From positions 1,488,001 through 1,552,000 of the forward strand of contig CM034109.1 in assembly GCA_019914945.1 (NCBI GenBank): a stretch of DNA of 64,000 bases, read 5' to 3'. The first letter of the stretch is position 1, and each line of letters opens with the position of its first letter. Source of the DNA: Typha latifolia (Eukaryota; Streptophyta; Magnoliopsida; Poales; Typhaceae). This document shows, in pieces, positions 35,939-48,439 of the stretch. A program made the translations under genes and the position numbers. Under the pieces are notes generated by a model. It made no database searches and was not told the DNA's origin. It saw only the letters and a list, made by a program, of their open reading frames with translations.

Positions 35939-35943
35939 CAAGA

Positions 35944-37336
35944 AAAGATGTTCCTCTCTAGCTCTCAACCCCTCTATTTATAAACTTCTTGGACCCATAA
36001 AAAATTTGCTATGATTATGCTTGAAATATGCTAAAAATGTGTATGAAATTGCTGAAAATGTGTATGAAATATGCTGAAAATCTACATGAAATATGCTGAA
36101 AATCTACTATATTAGGTGAGTAATTTGCTTGGCTGAAAATTACTACTCAAATAGAAATTTGAAATTCGTTTACTGTTCAATTATTACTGAAATTTGTTGC
36201 TGAATTGGAGCTAAAAATCTGCTATATTAGGTGAAGATTCCTTTTGAAATTTTGTAAGTTGATAAAGATTTAATTGCTAAAAATTTGTGGCTCGGTAGAA
36301 AATGAAGGAATTTCGACCTATTCTTATTTAGATAGGGAAGAAAGTAATATTAGATCTTGGTTTGATTTAAGCATAATTTGAGAGATGAGAGGTAGTTTGA
36401 GGTTAGTATGACCAATTAACTTGACTATGGCCAAATCTAGTTTGAGTTGAAATTTGATCATTTTTAACGATTAAATGAGCTTCAATTGATCAAAAGTCTA
36501 CATATAACTAAAACATATTAATTAGTTAAAATAAAATATTAATAGTTAATAATTTGGTCATAACAAATATGACAATTTTGAATTTAACAGTTTGTCCAAT
36601 TTCAGCTCCATTAATACAGCTAGGGAGAAGGCCACATCAGAAGTAGTGGGCCTAGCGTTTTAGTGTTAAGATCTACTCCAACGAAGATAAAGATGATCTA
36701 ACATCTACGGTAAAAGATAAAGCCAAAATAATAAATTTACTAAACTCAATATTAATTCCACACCTAAATATTACCATATTGTGCTTCCATCCATTTTATT
36801 TGAAATTTCAAACAAGTAACTCGAGTCGACTCGACTTGACTCCCCACATGGAATTATCATATCATTTTTATATTTTTTCTTTTAGACAAATAAAAATTCA
36901 ACCAGCTTTGTGAATTGAAATATGAAAATATTTACATAATGTAAGTCTTGTTTTTAAATATGTGAGCATAATTTCATTGGCAGGTTCCAATGTCGAGATG
37001 GATGAAAAGAAGTCAATCTCGTGCGTGCGCTCGAGTGAGCTGATGTTAGCTCGATTTTTGAGTTCGAGCTCGGTTCCATTATTGTGATTTGAGCACTACA
37101 AATGAGCCGGCATGCATGTCCAAGATAACAAAGTCAATTTGTTATTTCTATCTACTCCTTCAAAACATCAAATGTAGATCCAAAGAATATGACATTCATC
37201 CTTTGGGAAAAAGAAAATAAAAGGTGGGGAGACCAGCAACAAACTCAAAATTTATAAACTTAGCTAAATTGATATACAAGATTGTTTCCTATACATTGAT
37301 GTAGGACTACAATATTACATGATCATATTAATTATA
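35944..37336. other. Intergenic DNA 3' of receptor copy 2
   Basis: No gene. 36015-36106 is a short tandem repeat built on ATGAAATATGCTGAAAAT (about 22-bp period, four degenerate copies). 36880-36960 resembles 44228-44310. 37190-37336 matches the 3' flank of receptor copy 1 (19900-20035), so the duplication reaches past the stop codons. Confidence 0.6.
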
Positions 37337-40300
37337 TCAACTTAGGATAGGAGGTATCCGGAGAGTAGATAGCTGTTGAGATACATATTGCAATGTTGGT
37401 CGACTTGATGGATTAGCTTCTAAACATTGAAGGATTATATTGACTACAAGTAAGATTTCACTTGCAACTTCAATTGTAGGTAGTGTTAGACGTGAATCTA
37501 AAATATCCTTCAGTAGTGTGAGTTCGATGGCAGCAGATGATAAAGATGTAATCAAATCTCCAGGATGAGCTCCCACGAGCACTTCAAGTGCCACAACTCC
37601 AAAACTATATACGTCGCATTTCTCGGTCACTATCATTGTATACGCAAACTCTACAAAGTATCATAAGATAAAGTGTTAGCAAATGAAGCCTAATTATATG
37701 AAAACCCATAAGAAAAATATTTTGAAATATGATAGACAGTTATAGCTAATGGCAAATATGACAACAACCTAAAAATTAGGTTATGACATGCAATTATATC
37801 TTAACATTTTTAAGCTATAATATATGGACCAAATGATAAATATCCATAAGGTAGAATAAATGACATATCACTTATATCTTCATACTATAGAAAAGAAATA
37901 TATGACACGATAATACACTTTTGAAAATATCAATGCAAACTTTCTTAATTAGAATAAAATACATCCATTTACCTGGTGCGACGTATCCCTTTGTTCCGGC
38001 AACCATGGTCCAATTGGATGAGTCAGGCTTCAAAATTCTAGCTATTCCAAAGTCTGACACATAAGCTCTAAATTCTGAATCAAGTAAAACGTTGTTGCTT
38101 GTGATATCTCGATGAACTATGGGAGGAGAACAATTGTGATGCAGGTAAGATAAGGCATGAGCAACATCTCTAATAACGTTCAACCTTCTTATCCATTCTA
38201 ACTCAATGGCATATGCATTATTTGTAAGAATGGTTGCTAAACTTCCTCTCTCCAAGTACTCGCAAATAATAAGCCTATGTTGATCAGTTGAACAATAGCC
38301 AAAAAGCTTCACAATATTCCGATGTCGGGTTTCAGATAATGTTTGTATCTCACGATGAAAGAGTTGGTTGTCTATCAACCTTTCTTCTTCTGTTTGATGA
38401 ATTTTCTTCACAGCAATTATTTTTCCTCTTGGTAGTGTAACTTCTCCTACTCTTACTCCTCTTGGTAAGGTAATTTTGTAAACACTTCCATATGCACCGG
38501 TGCCAATGCAATACTTGTCATCAAAATTCTCTGTTTTTTCAATGATATCCTTATATAAATCTTTTCCATCAATGTTTCCTAACAAGAACCCATTTTTATC
38601 AATCTCACTTGTATTGTATTTAGAGCTTTTTTTCCTCTTCCATAAAAAAAAAGCAAACCCCGCAAAAAGAAGCAAGGATCCAAGAATAGGAAGAACAACT
38701 AATAGAATAATGTGACTTCGTTTACTTGTAGAACCTCTCGTTGAAGGGCTTGAACTACATTGAGTCAAGCCAGGCACCTCACCGCACAGATCTTTATTAT
38801 GGGTGAACCACTCCATTGGAGCTTTCTTGAAAACTTGGCTAGCAGGAAGAGGCCCCTCCAATTCATTATAGGATAAGTCTATCTTTGTTAAGCTAGCCAT
38901 ATCTTGAAAAGATGAGGGGATAGATCCAGTCAATGCATTGTGTGAGAGATTCAGAACTTGTAGCATAGTTAGTCCACTTAGTTGGGATGGTATGCTTCCA
39001 GAAAATGAATTATGACTAAGATCTAGTAATTCTTGTAGATTCACTAGATCACCAATTTGAAGGGGGATGCTTCCATTTAAATGATTGTTGCTTAACTTTA
39101 AAAACCAAAGTTTATGATAGCCCCAAAACTTGCCTTCAATTGATCCACCCAGGTTGTTAGCTGATAGATCCAAAATCTCTATGTTGGGTAGGTTTCCAAG
39201 CTCTTGAGGTATCTCACCAGAGAGTAAGTTATTACTCAGACTCAAGTTGTACAATTGAGATGACTTGCCTAATTCCTTTGGAATCTCCCCTTCTAGATTA
39301 TTCGATGAAAGATCAAGCAGTTGCAGCTGAGATAATTGCCCAATGCTATGAGGTATTTCTCCGTTGAGCTTGTTGTTAGAGATTTTTAGGCTTGTCAAAT
39401 TGTGGCATTGTCCCCAATAGTGCGAGAGAGTACCAGAGAGCCTATTGAAGCTCAAATCAATGTATACCAAGTTGGGATACACTCCGAATTCAGAGATATC
39501 TCCCTCAAGCTGATTACCATCAAGTCGAATTCTGACAAAGCTTGTGATATTTGCAAGTCCATGAGGTAAAGAACCACTTAAATGATTGTTGCATATTAGA
39601 AGGCACTGGATGCTACTCAAATTTCCAAATGATAGAGGGATGGGCCCAGAGAGTTGATTGTTGCTGAAATCTAATGTGACCATATTTACCAACAGTCCTA
39701 TTTCATGAGGAATGAAACCAGAGAGCTGATTACCTGAAAGGTGTAAACGATTGAGCTTGGTCAAGTTCCCCAAACTTGAAGGTATTGAACCTACTAGGCT
39801 ATTGTTGGAGGCTGCAAAATTAACCATATTTGTTAACTTCCCTATTTCATGAGGAATGGAACCAGAAAGCTGATTACCCCAAAGAAGTAAGATATTGAGC
39901 TTGGTCAAGTTCCCCAAACTTGAAGGTATTGAACCTACTAGGCTATTGTCATTGACTTCGAACTCAACCATATTTGTTAACTCCCCTATTTCATGAGGAA
40001 TGGAACTAAAGAGCTGATTACCACAAAGGTATAAATATTTGAGCTTGGTCAAGTTCCCCAAACTTAAAGGTATTGAACCTACTAGGCCATTGTTGGAGAC
40101 GTCGAACTTAACCATATTTGTTAACTTCCCTATTTCATGAGGAATGGAACCAGAGAGTTGATTACCCTCAAGGTATAAATAATTGAGCTTGGTTAAGTTC
40201 CCCAAACTTGAAGGTATTGGACCTACTAGGCTATTGTCGTTGACTGCGAACTCAACCATATTTGTTAACTTCCCTATTTCATGAGGAATGGAACCAGAGA

Positions 40301-41000
40301 GCTGATTATCCCGAAGGTATAAACAATTGAGCTTGGTCAAGTTCCCCAAACTTGAAGGTACTGAACCTACTAGGCTATTGTCATTAACTAGGAACTCAAC
40401 CATATTTGTTAACTTCCCTATTTCATGAGGAATGGAACCAGAGAGATGATTACCCCAAAGAAGTAAGTTATTGAGCTTGGTCAAGTTCCCTAAACTTCTT
40501 GGGATGGGACCTGAAAGATAATTTTGAGATAGGTCTAAGATTCTAAGTTTGATCATGCTACCATGAGAAGGAGGTATGAAGCCACGTATCTGATTCGTAG
40601 AAAGATCAAGAGAGGTGAGCTTAAAAAGAGCAACGATGGAAGCTGGAATGGATCCATGCAATTGGTTGAGGGTGAGGTTAAGACTTTTTACCGTTGCTAA
40701 TTGCGAGAAATCGAGGACGTCGAGAGTCCCTACAAGACCCATCTGGGGCAGAGATATCGCCGTGATTATGCTTCGCCCTCCATGATGCATGGCACTACTG
40801 CATGTGATGCCAGTCCAGTTGCATGGACTAATCGTAAGATTCCATGAAGTTATGGCTTCATGGCTCTTAAGACTGGTTCTCCAATGGAGGAGAGCTCTCC
40901 CTTGTGAATCAAGTGATGCCAGTTTTGCACCACTTGGGAGAATTGGGAGTAGCAGTAGAACCGACAAGATGAACGTTAGGACAGACAACAAAGAATTCAT
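37337..41000 (-). CDS. LRR receptor-like kinase, MIK2-like (subfamily XIIb), copy 2
   Basis: Exons 41000-37973 and 37650-37337 are joined across a 322-bp GT-AG intron at the same codon as in copy 1, giving 1113 residues with no breaks. It starts [19 protein letters not shown] (signal peptide), then an LRR N-cap with [10 protein letters not shown] and about 24-26 LRRs. Residues about 175-415 are five near-identical 48-residue double LRRs that account for much of the length difference from copy 1. The membrane helix is about 763-787. Kinase: GTGAYGSVY, Lys about 865 in AVKK, HRD about 963, DFG about 983, all expected catalytic residues present. The segment between glycine loop and Lys contains LPRG twice ([16 protein letters not shown]), suggesting a small internal duplication. 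It is expected to be an active plasma-membrane receptor; the ligand is unknown. Expression is unknown, but a TATA box is conserved. Confidence 0.94.
39730..40480 (-). repeat. 144-bp tandem array encoding paired LRRs
   Basis: The word AACTTCCCTATTTCATGAGG (or one-base variants) starts at 39835, 39979, 40123, 40267 and 40411, an exact 144-bp period. Each unit encodes two LRRs with [13 protein letters not shown] and SSLGNLTKL. Low divergence between units points to recent unequal crossover or gene conversion inside the ectodomain. Confidence 0.92.
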
Positions 41001-41064
41001 AGCTAGCTCTAACTGAAGACCAAAGGAGCTTATTTTGTTGTTCTTAACCTAAAGTGTTCTAGAG

Positions 41065-41074
41065 TTTATATAGA
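41065..41074 (-). promoter_or_regulatory. TATA box of receptor kinase copy 2
   Basis: Minus strand TCTATATAAA, 65 bases before the ATG, giving a leader of roughly 35 bases. Conserved in position with copy 1. Confidence 0.65.
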
Positions 41075-41660
41075 AACTTTTTGTCACGACACACTTAGGG
41101 CATTATCCAACACTAATCGAACATTTTATTTTGTGTGCTCATATTGTCATAAACCTTCCAATACAAGTTGTGTGGCTAACAAGATGTCACACAATATTAC
41201 CAATAACCTCTTCTATACGTGTTATCTACGATGTTTTTGATAGTGAAGTGCTGTGGAATTCTCTAGTTTTGCCAAGAGAATTTCTGCACACACCACCACA
41301 CAATTAAGAGAAGACTTGTGTTGAGTCCCCAATTTCCACATGACTCAAGAGTTATCTCTCTATTCCGTATAAAGACCTTGCAATTCACCACAAAATAAAT
41401 CCAGAGAAGACAAGATATTCATCCGTTAGAAAACCGGCACTAAGATTCAATAGTCTACATGCTAAAGTCATTCCCTCTAAATATATTGTAAAGGTGAGGA
41501 TTAAATAACCCAGACGAGTCCAGCACTATTTCCAAATACTCTTACATTAGAGTATTTTAGTTATTTTAAAAATAAAATATCTTTAGTTAATAGTATATTC
41601 TCACAATGTTACTTCTAAATTGTATGGCTTTATTTTGTAAATAGTAAAAATATAGAATAA

Positions 41661-42290
41661 GGGATTCATAACTAAATCTAATGTAGGCCGAAGGCAGAGC
41701 TTATTTTGTTGTTCTTAATCCTAAAGAGTTCTGGGGTTTATATAGAAACTTTTGTCATGACTCAGGGCATTATCTGGCCCTAATCAAACATTTTGTTTTG
41801 CTCAGATTATGATGAGTAAGAACCATAACCTTCAGATTCAAATTGTGTGGCTAGCAAGAGGTCACACGATGCTACCAATAACCTCTTCAATACTTGTTTA
41901 ATTCGATGTTTTGATGGTGAAGTGCTGTGGAATTCTCTAGTTTTGCCCAACTTCCACATGACTTAATGTACAGAGAAGACTCGAGAGTCTATCTCTTTAC
42001 TCCAGACCTTGCACTTCACCACACACTTCTCTATTCACAATAAATCCAGAGAAGGACATTTCTCTACTCACACTTCCCCCAGACATTTCTCTATTGACCT
42101 TCCGCTTCACTACCACTGGCCCATCAGTGGTGGTAGATGGTGGAATAGGATCTTTCCTATTCATGTACTAATTAATACTAGTTGGGAATTCAAGGGATAT
42201 TTAGTAGTTGTGCTTCTAAAAAATAAATTTTTTTCTAAATCCAAATCGGTTTTAGGGGCATATGAATGACCATAAACCACCCCTTAGGGT
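41661..42290 (-). pseudogene. Third receptor copy reduced to promoter and start codon
   Basis: Minus-strand 41669-41667 is an ATG in TTATGAATCCC, matching ATGAATTC of the two genes. Upstream DNA to about 42290 matches the receptor promoters, including a TATA box TCTATATAAA at 41737-41746. Coding sequence after the third codon is replaced by a repeat-like segment (41545-41660). This is the stump of a further tandem copy. Confidence 0.7.
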
Positions 42291-42299
42291 TCCCCACGT

Positions 42300-44520
42300 A
42301 CTGAAGACTCCAAAAGTTCTGCATGCATGTCACAAAACACTAAAGGGGTCGTTTGGATGGCTCCATGTATCTATAGAAGCATTCTATAGATACTGTATAT
42401 AGAGAAATAAATCACTTACTTTGGTTGTTTGTATTATGTGAAACTGTTTTTGTTGAAAATATGTTTGGGTTTATATTTAATTAGCTTGTTTGTGAAACAT
42501 AGCTATTTGCTAACTAGGAAGGATAATACTAATTTATGATCAAATGCTACGCTTCTAAATAAACAAAGCAGACTGAAATATTAGCTGAACAAATTCTTAA
42601 GCAAAAAAAAAATGAGTAAATTTAAAATTACAAACAAGCATGCGCCTTCATCTCTTGAGATTAAATAAATTAAAAGGTTTAGGAAAATACTTAGAATAAA
42701 ATATTTGCTAGAAATTTGCCTACAGTGAGTAAGAATTGTTGGGTTAACAAAGAGAAAGAGAGAAGAGAGTGAGATTTAAGTGTGTCAAAAATAAACCTAT
42801 TTTTCAGATGCTAACCAATTAGTTATTAAAAATAATTTTCATATGTTGATAAATTTAAGGGTATATAAGACATTTTACATATATGACTAGATTTATCGAT
42901 AAAAAAATTAAAATTTAAATATTTTCTTGTTGCTTATCCTTATAATTGTTTCCTTAATAATAGGAGTGTCAACTTCTATCAACATATTATATTTTTATTT
43001 TTTATAAAAATATTGATAGCTACGAGAGAGAAATAAAATATGACTAATTTACCTTTACAATTTAGAAAAGTGACCCGTTCATATGACGGGTACTTTCGAT
43101 TAATTTTATTTAGTATTATTTAATTTTAATCGTTCGATTATGAGAGAGAAATTAATAGTTCTTATTGAATTATTTGTTATTACGAGAGAGAAGTGAAAGG
43201 GTTAATTTAAAATGCAGTTAATTTAAGTGCATGTTAAAAAACTACATATGATTCATATAATGGCATAGCAAAATATTGCATGATATGCTATATACATCAA
43301 ACCAAAGAAAATTTTTCAGCCCCAAATGGGCCCGAGGAAACTCTCTATTAGTCCTGTTATCATTTCTTTTAACTTTGCAACTACTATTAACTAATATATA
43401 ATATTAATACTCCCATCCCTCTATCTATCACCATAATGATAAACAGCTAATATACTTCCCACTCTACTTGCATGACATGATCACCCAACAAGTTAAATCC
43501 CATAAACCCTAACCTTAATTTAAGATATCCAACTAATCCAATAACTAGCCACACACTTCACTTCACTATTGACTTACCTATTAATTCATTACCGCTATTC
43601 TACATCTATTTCAGTCCATACAACAAAACCTGAACCTCTCTAAGATGGCAACGCTTGTAAAAAAATTAGAATGAGGGAATTGTGTATTTTACTAAGATGA
43701 ATCAAGTATATAAATAGGAGGAGATTACTATAATCTCTCTTACAATTAAGCTTGTCTATCCATCCAACAGATTAGGATAGACCTGCTATACACAAAGAAA
43801 GCAAATGACAAACAGATTTACTAAATCAATAATAATAGTAATAAAATCTGATTTTGATATTTCTTTCCAATACTCCCTCTCAGGTTGGAACCAAATTTGA
43901 TTTCAATATTTCTTTCCAACAATGCTTAACTGATAATAAAGCTCTGGATTTCTCAAAAACCTTGAAGTCATACCAGAGGAATATGTACTTCAATTCTAAG
44001 ATTATGCCATGTATTTTAGCACCACTTGTATTATTGTTTTGTTTTGGTTTCTTATACTAAATTTGAAGCATACAAAAAAAAAATGGAAATCATACTTGGT
44101 GGACTTATCTAGAGTTTGCTCCTAATTTACATCAGCTAGTTCCAACAAAATTAAAAGAAAAAAATGAAGTTGAAAAGTCTCTTCTATATTGTTATGAAGT
44201 GATTGCACTTACCCTTTAAATAACATTTTCTTTTTTCTTTTAGATAAATGAAAAACTAACAGCATCTCAGTGAATTCAAATATGAGAATATTCATATAAT
44301 ATTAGGCTCTTTAGACTATTATATATGATAGAACTCAGATATTATCTGACCAGTTTTCACTAGTACCCTAAATTCTTAGAAACCCCCAAAGTCAAAAGAA
44401 AAGTAATCAAAACTCTAATGTAAACTAAAGAAATATAATTATGAATTAAAATAGGCATTCCGTAAGTGTAAGTGGTATTAGAAATTTAATCAAGTAATTA
44501 CTTCTTTTAGTTTTTAAAAG
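42300..44520. other. Upstream DNA of the receptor array, AT-rich
   Basis: No gene. 42450-43540 matches 24160-24780 with insertions (for example 42650-43200, AT-rich with GAGAGAAA words). 42345-42450 begins GGGGTCGTTTGGATGG, a common MITE-end phrase. 43850-44060 is an open but unrecognised frame near the copia relic. Confidence 0.55.
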
Positions 44521-44684
44521 AACTCTATTGATCAATGTATATATCTTAAGTTCAGTGAGAAAAAATTTATTATCTTGATGCTTTATATGGATAACATACT
44601 ATTAGTAAATAGTGATAAGGCCTTATTGTATGAAACTAAAAAAGTTCTATTCAATCACTTTGATACGAAGGATCTTGACTATTG
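44521..44684 (+). pseudogene. Ty1/copia reverse transcriptase fragment
   Basis: A 54-codon open stretch reads NSIDQCIYLKFSEKKF, then LMLYMDNILLVNSD and TKKVLFNHFDTKDLDY. These are the words around the copia RT active site (normally YVDD, here YMDN) and the following KDLG motif. Nothing else of pol is clear. It is a short dead fragment. Confidence 0.8.
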
Positions 44685-45139
44685 ACTTACTATTAATTCA
44701 TTACTCTTAAAAACAGATCTGTAAGATTGAATCATTTTCTATGTTCAACTACGATTAGATTTCAAGGACTTATAACTTTTTATCAGTAATTCCAAAATTG
44801 ATGAAACTTCGTTGGTATGTTTCCGACGTAGAGAAGAATCATTTCCATAAGATTTTATAAATTATCAGTATATTGATCAATACAATTAGATCTTTTCCTA
44901 CACTTGACAAACGATAGCCTACAACATAAATTTAATTATCATGTATTTGAAACGCTTCTAACTTTTGATTTGCTACCTCAAACTAAGATGAAATTTTATG
45001 GGCATGTTTATAACATATATGAAAAATCCGATCAATCAATTTATGATTTTTTGAAATCACTAAATTGGCTGCATGTTAAGAAGTTCTCAAAGGATCAATA
45101 ATGAATTGCTAGAGTAGGGTATTCTAAGATAGAGTATAG

Positions 45140-46150
45140 TGTGATGCGAATCGGGTAAAGTCAGATCACATTATGAGGACATTGGGCTCGAAGAGTCGAG
45201 TCTATTTATTTTTTAATTAATGTATGATATAAGCCATTAAGGTAGATATGATCATTAGACCCAACCTGCCCAAACCCTTCCGGTTTTAATTGGGCTAAGC
45301 TCGACTAGACCTGAACCCGAGATGGTAGTGGGCGGCAAGGGCTAAGCCTTTGCTCGCCCGGTCTAGCCTGAAATCCCGATCCATTATTCTTATTATGGTC
45401 CAACTCATAATGTAAGCATATTTCTATAACTTTTTTAATCTCACATTGGATATTTAGTAAATATATATCAATATATAAGTATGTTTCTATGAAAGATAAC
45501 TAAAATGTATTCATATAAGCCCATTAAACATAGCCCAATAAGATATGGTATACCCATTATGTTAGACCCATTATATCCAATTCAAGCCCAATTACCTTAA
45601 AGTAAGTTTAGTTATGTTATATAAGCCCTTAAAGTAAGTTTGGTGAAGTTAATAAGCTTTTAAGGCAAGTCCAATTAGTTTGAGTTGTGTAAGTTTTTAG
45701 GACTCCTTGTACTCGGCATTTATATATAGAGGGGTTGGGCTGCTTTATTTGACCATCTAAGCATTGAGAAATAATTGAGTTTAGTTATTTTATTATTATC
45801 ACATTTACTGTTTTACCATAGCTATTAGATTATCTTTATCTTTATAGAAGTAGATCATAACCATAGAACCCTTTCAAGCGCCCAAATCCTAGCCACCATT
45901 AGCCACCCTACTATATAGCCATCCACCACCACCCTTGGCCATCTGCCGCCCTTTGACGACCTCTACAACGCCGGATATTTATCAATTTGTTCCGTTCTAA
46001 CCTTCCTTCATTATTTTATTTATGTCGTTTAATCCCAATCTCCGATTTACGTGAGATGAAAACCATTAGAACCCTAACATCCTAGGCTATCACCATATAA
46101 TTTTTTATAATTTTCTTATATCTAGATCGGTTCAAATCTAATTCGTAACA
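45140..46150 (+). repeat. Solo LTR, interrupted
   Basis: Starts TGTGATGCGAATCGGG and ends TTCGTAACA. Its body aligns with the solo LTR at 47338-48033 (TTATATATAGAGGGGTTGGGC and ACCACCACCCTTGGCC regions). A separate sequence of about 350 bases is inserted near 45242. No target duplication is evident. Confidence 0.7.
45242..45598. mobile_element. Insertion within the solo LTR, hAT-like
   Basis: Relative to the uninterrupted LTR near 47450, extra DNA lies between TTAAGGTA (45234-45241) and TTAAAGTA (45597-45604), a possible 8-bp duplication. The left end TAGATATGATCATTAG resembles TAGACATGATAATC of the 28945-29510 element, and the interior has GGGC/GCCC words. The right end is not clearly inverted. 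Confidence 0.5.
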
Positions 46151-47337
46151 TGGTGTAATAATTATAAAATACAAATAAGAAGTAAAAATTGACTAAATTA
46201 TCTTTGATTTGGTATATAAATTAAACTAAAGTATTCTCATTTATTATAGGTATGCAATATAAGTTCGTAGATATACAATAGAATATATAGATGGTAAGAG
46301 AGAATATATAGGTGGAAATTTATAATTAGAACTTCTGGTTTGTGGAGAGAGATAGGTGGGTGGTAGGGGAGAGGAGTGGGAACTTTTTAAAATAACTTTA
46401 CCCAAATCAATGGTAAAATTGTAATTGGGCTCATATGAAATAATTTGAAAATAATCTCTAATCTAGAATAGAGATAATTTGATATTTATTTTAGAAAGAA
46501 ATGAGAACTTAATGATGTCCCAATTAAACAATTTGATGTTTACTTTTTAATGTAGGATAATATTTCCTAATCTAGAATAGGGGAAAAGATAATCCTAAAG
46601 TGAACCGGGGTCTTAGGGAACAGAAAACATATAATCTTCTAATCCTTATTTATTTCCTTTTAGTTCGTCATTAATACCTTAACTTAAGCTTCTAAATGAT
46701 CATGGATTTCTCAGAAATGGCGAGGCTCAACTGATATTAAAGCTCTCCGAGATGGTAATGTGTTGTAATTCAGAGTTTGTGCCTAAAGTATTAAGAAGGT
46801 TATTTGAACTATTATGAAGCAAAAACGTCACTTTGAGAAGGTTATGAAGTGATTCTTCAAATGGCAGCTAGGCATTCAAATGCCCAATTGGATTGAGCCA
46901 AAAATAATAATAATTCCGCAAAAATTCCAAGAATTCATCACCGGAAAGTGACTACAAATTTCAAAATGCACATCTACAAATTTGCGTCCAAAGATGCTAA
47001 ATCCAAACAATCAAATATTGTGAGATTTCCAAATCGTCAATTAATTATGACCTAGACTTTGAAAATTGTAAAAGAAATTGTCTCCACTAATGCAAAATGA
47101 GTAAGTGCACCACACTAAATCTAAACAATCAGATATGCAAATAATTGATCAAGTCCAAGCAATATTGGATCTTGACCCCGGTCACCATTATACTATTATT
47201 GTGAACAACTAAAAGTACATATGCCACCATGTCAGTATACCGTGCAAGCTTTTGAGTCTTCCTTATCAGTCTACTAATTGCAATTGATTTTTTTTTCTAC
47301 AAAATTTTTTGGATTAAGATCTCCTCATAATGCAAAC
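46151..47337. other. Intergenic DNA with MITE fragments
   Basis: No gene. 46370-46615 is AT-rich with repeated AATCTAGAATAG words and the end phrase ATCCTAAAGTGAACCGGGG, resembling MITE termini elsewhere in the window. 46640-47337 shows nothing recognisable. Confidence 0.5.
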
Positions 47338-48033
47338 TGTTACGATCCGACCAAGTGAGTTAACTCAGTCGAGTCGGTTGAGTCAAGACGACTCTATTTA
47401 TTTTTTAATTAATTCATAATATAAGCCGTTAAGACAAGTTTAGTTATATCATATAAACTCTCAAGGTAAGTCTAGTTAAATCATGTAAACTATTAAGGTA
47501 AATCCAATTAAATTATATAAGCCTCTAAGACAAGTTCTACTTTGAGTAGTATAAGCCTTTAGGGAGTCTTAATATGACTCATTGTGCCCGACCTCTATAT
47601 ATAAAAAAGCTGGGCTTCTTTGTTTAGGCTTTCAAGTATTGAAAAATAATTAAGTTTAGTTATTTTATGATCGCATTTATTGTTTTATCGTAGCCATTAG
47701 ATCATCTTTATTTTCATAAAAGTAGATTGTAACCATAGAATTCTTTCAAACACCCAAATACTAGTGACCATCCTCCACCACGAGCTACCCTACTATACGG
47801 CTATCAACCACCACCTTTGGCCACCCACCACCCTCCAATGATTGCCGCAACATCGGATATTTACCATTTTGCCCCCATTTCGACCTTCCTCCACTCTTTT
47901 ATTTATATCTTTTTATCATAACCTTCGATTTTTATAAAACTAAAACCATTAGAACTCTAACTTTCTAGGCTACCATCATATAAATTTTAATAATTTTATT
48001 ACGTCCATATTGATCCTAATCTAATTCAAAACA
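47338..48033 (+). repeat. Solo LTR with intact target duplication
   Basis: Begins TGTTACGATCCGACC and ends TTCAAAACA, flanked by CAAAC on both sides (47333-47337 and 48034-48038). It is 696 bases, of the same broad family as the LTRs at 10.5, 45.1 and 60.4 kb. No internal region remains, so it arose by recombination between LTRs. Confidence 0.85.
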
Positions 48034-48439
48034 CAAACTTAAATATTCTACATCTAAATTATTTAACTTACTACACTTCAATGGAGTTATAGGGATTTCA
48101 ATCTCCACTTGTTGCGGAAAGTTTTTGCTTGTGCCATTCTTCCAAATTCTCTTGGTTTGAGTTAGAAGACTAACCAAAAGTTACAACTCTTCTAGAGACC
48201 ACATTTTTGAAATCTGGGTTTTGAGGTTTATATCCCTATTTGTTTAAAACAATACTACCTTACAAAAAAAATACAAATTCCTTTTTTGAAGATTTCTTTT
48301 CACAATAAAAGTACCCAATGCAAATTTTGAAATTCTATCTTTTATTGTGATTCTAAAGCATTTAGATTCTATGCATTCGATGAGATGAGAGTTTTTTTTT
48401 TAATATCAAGGGTATACTGAACACCTGTCAACTCTCTCA

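Noticed and set aside
39730..40480. Possible CRISPR-like array because of the regular spacing
   Set aside because: The whole 144-bp unit is repeated and open in frame as LRRs; there are no unique spacers and the genome is a plant.
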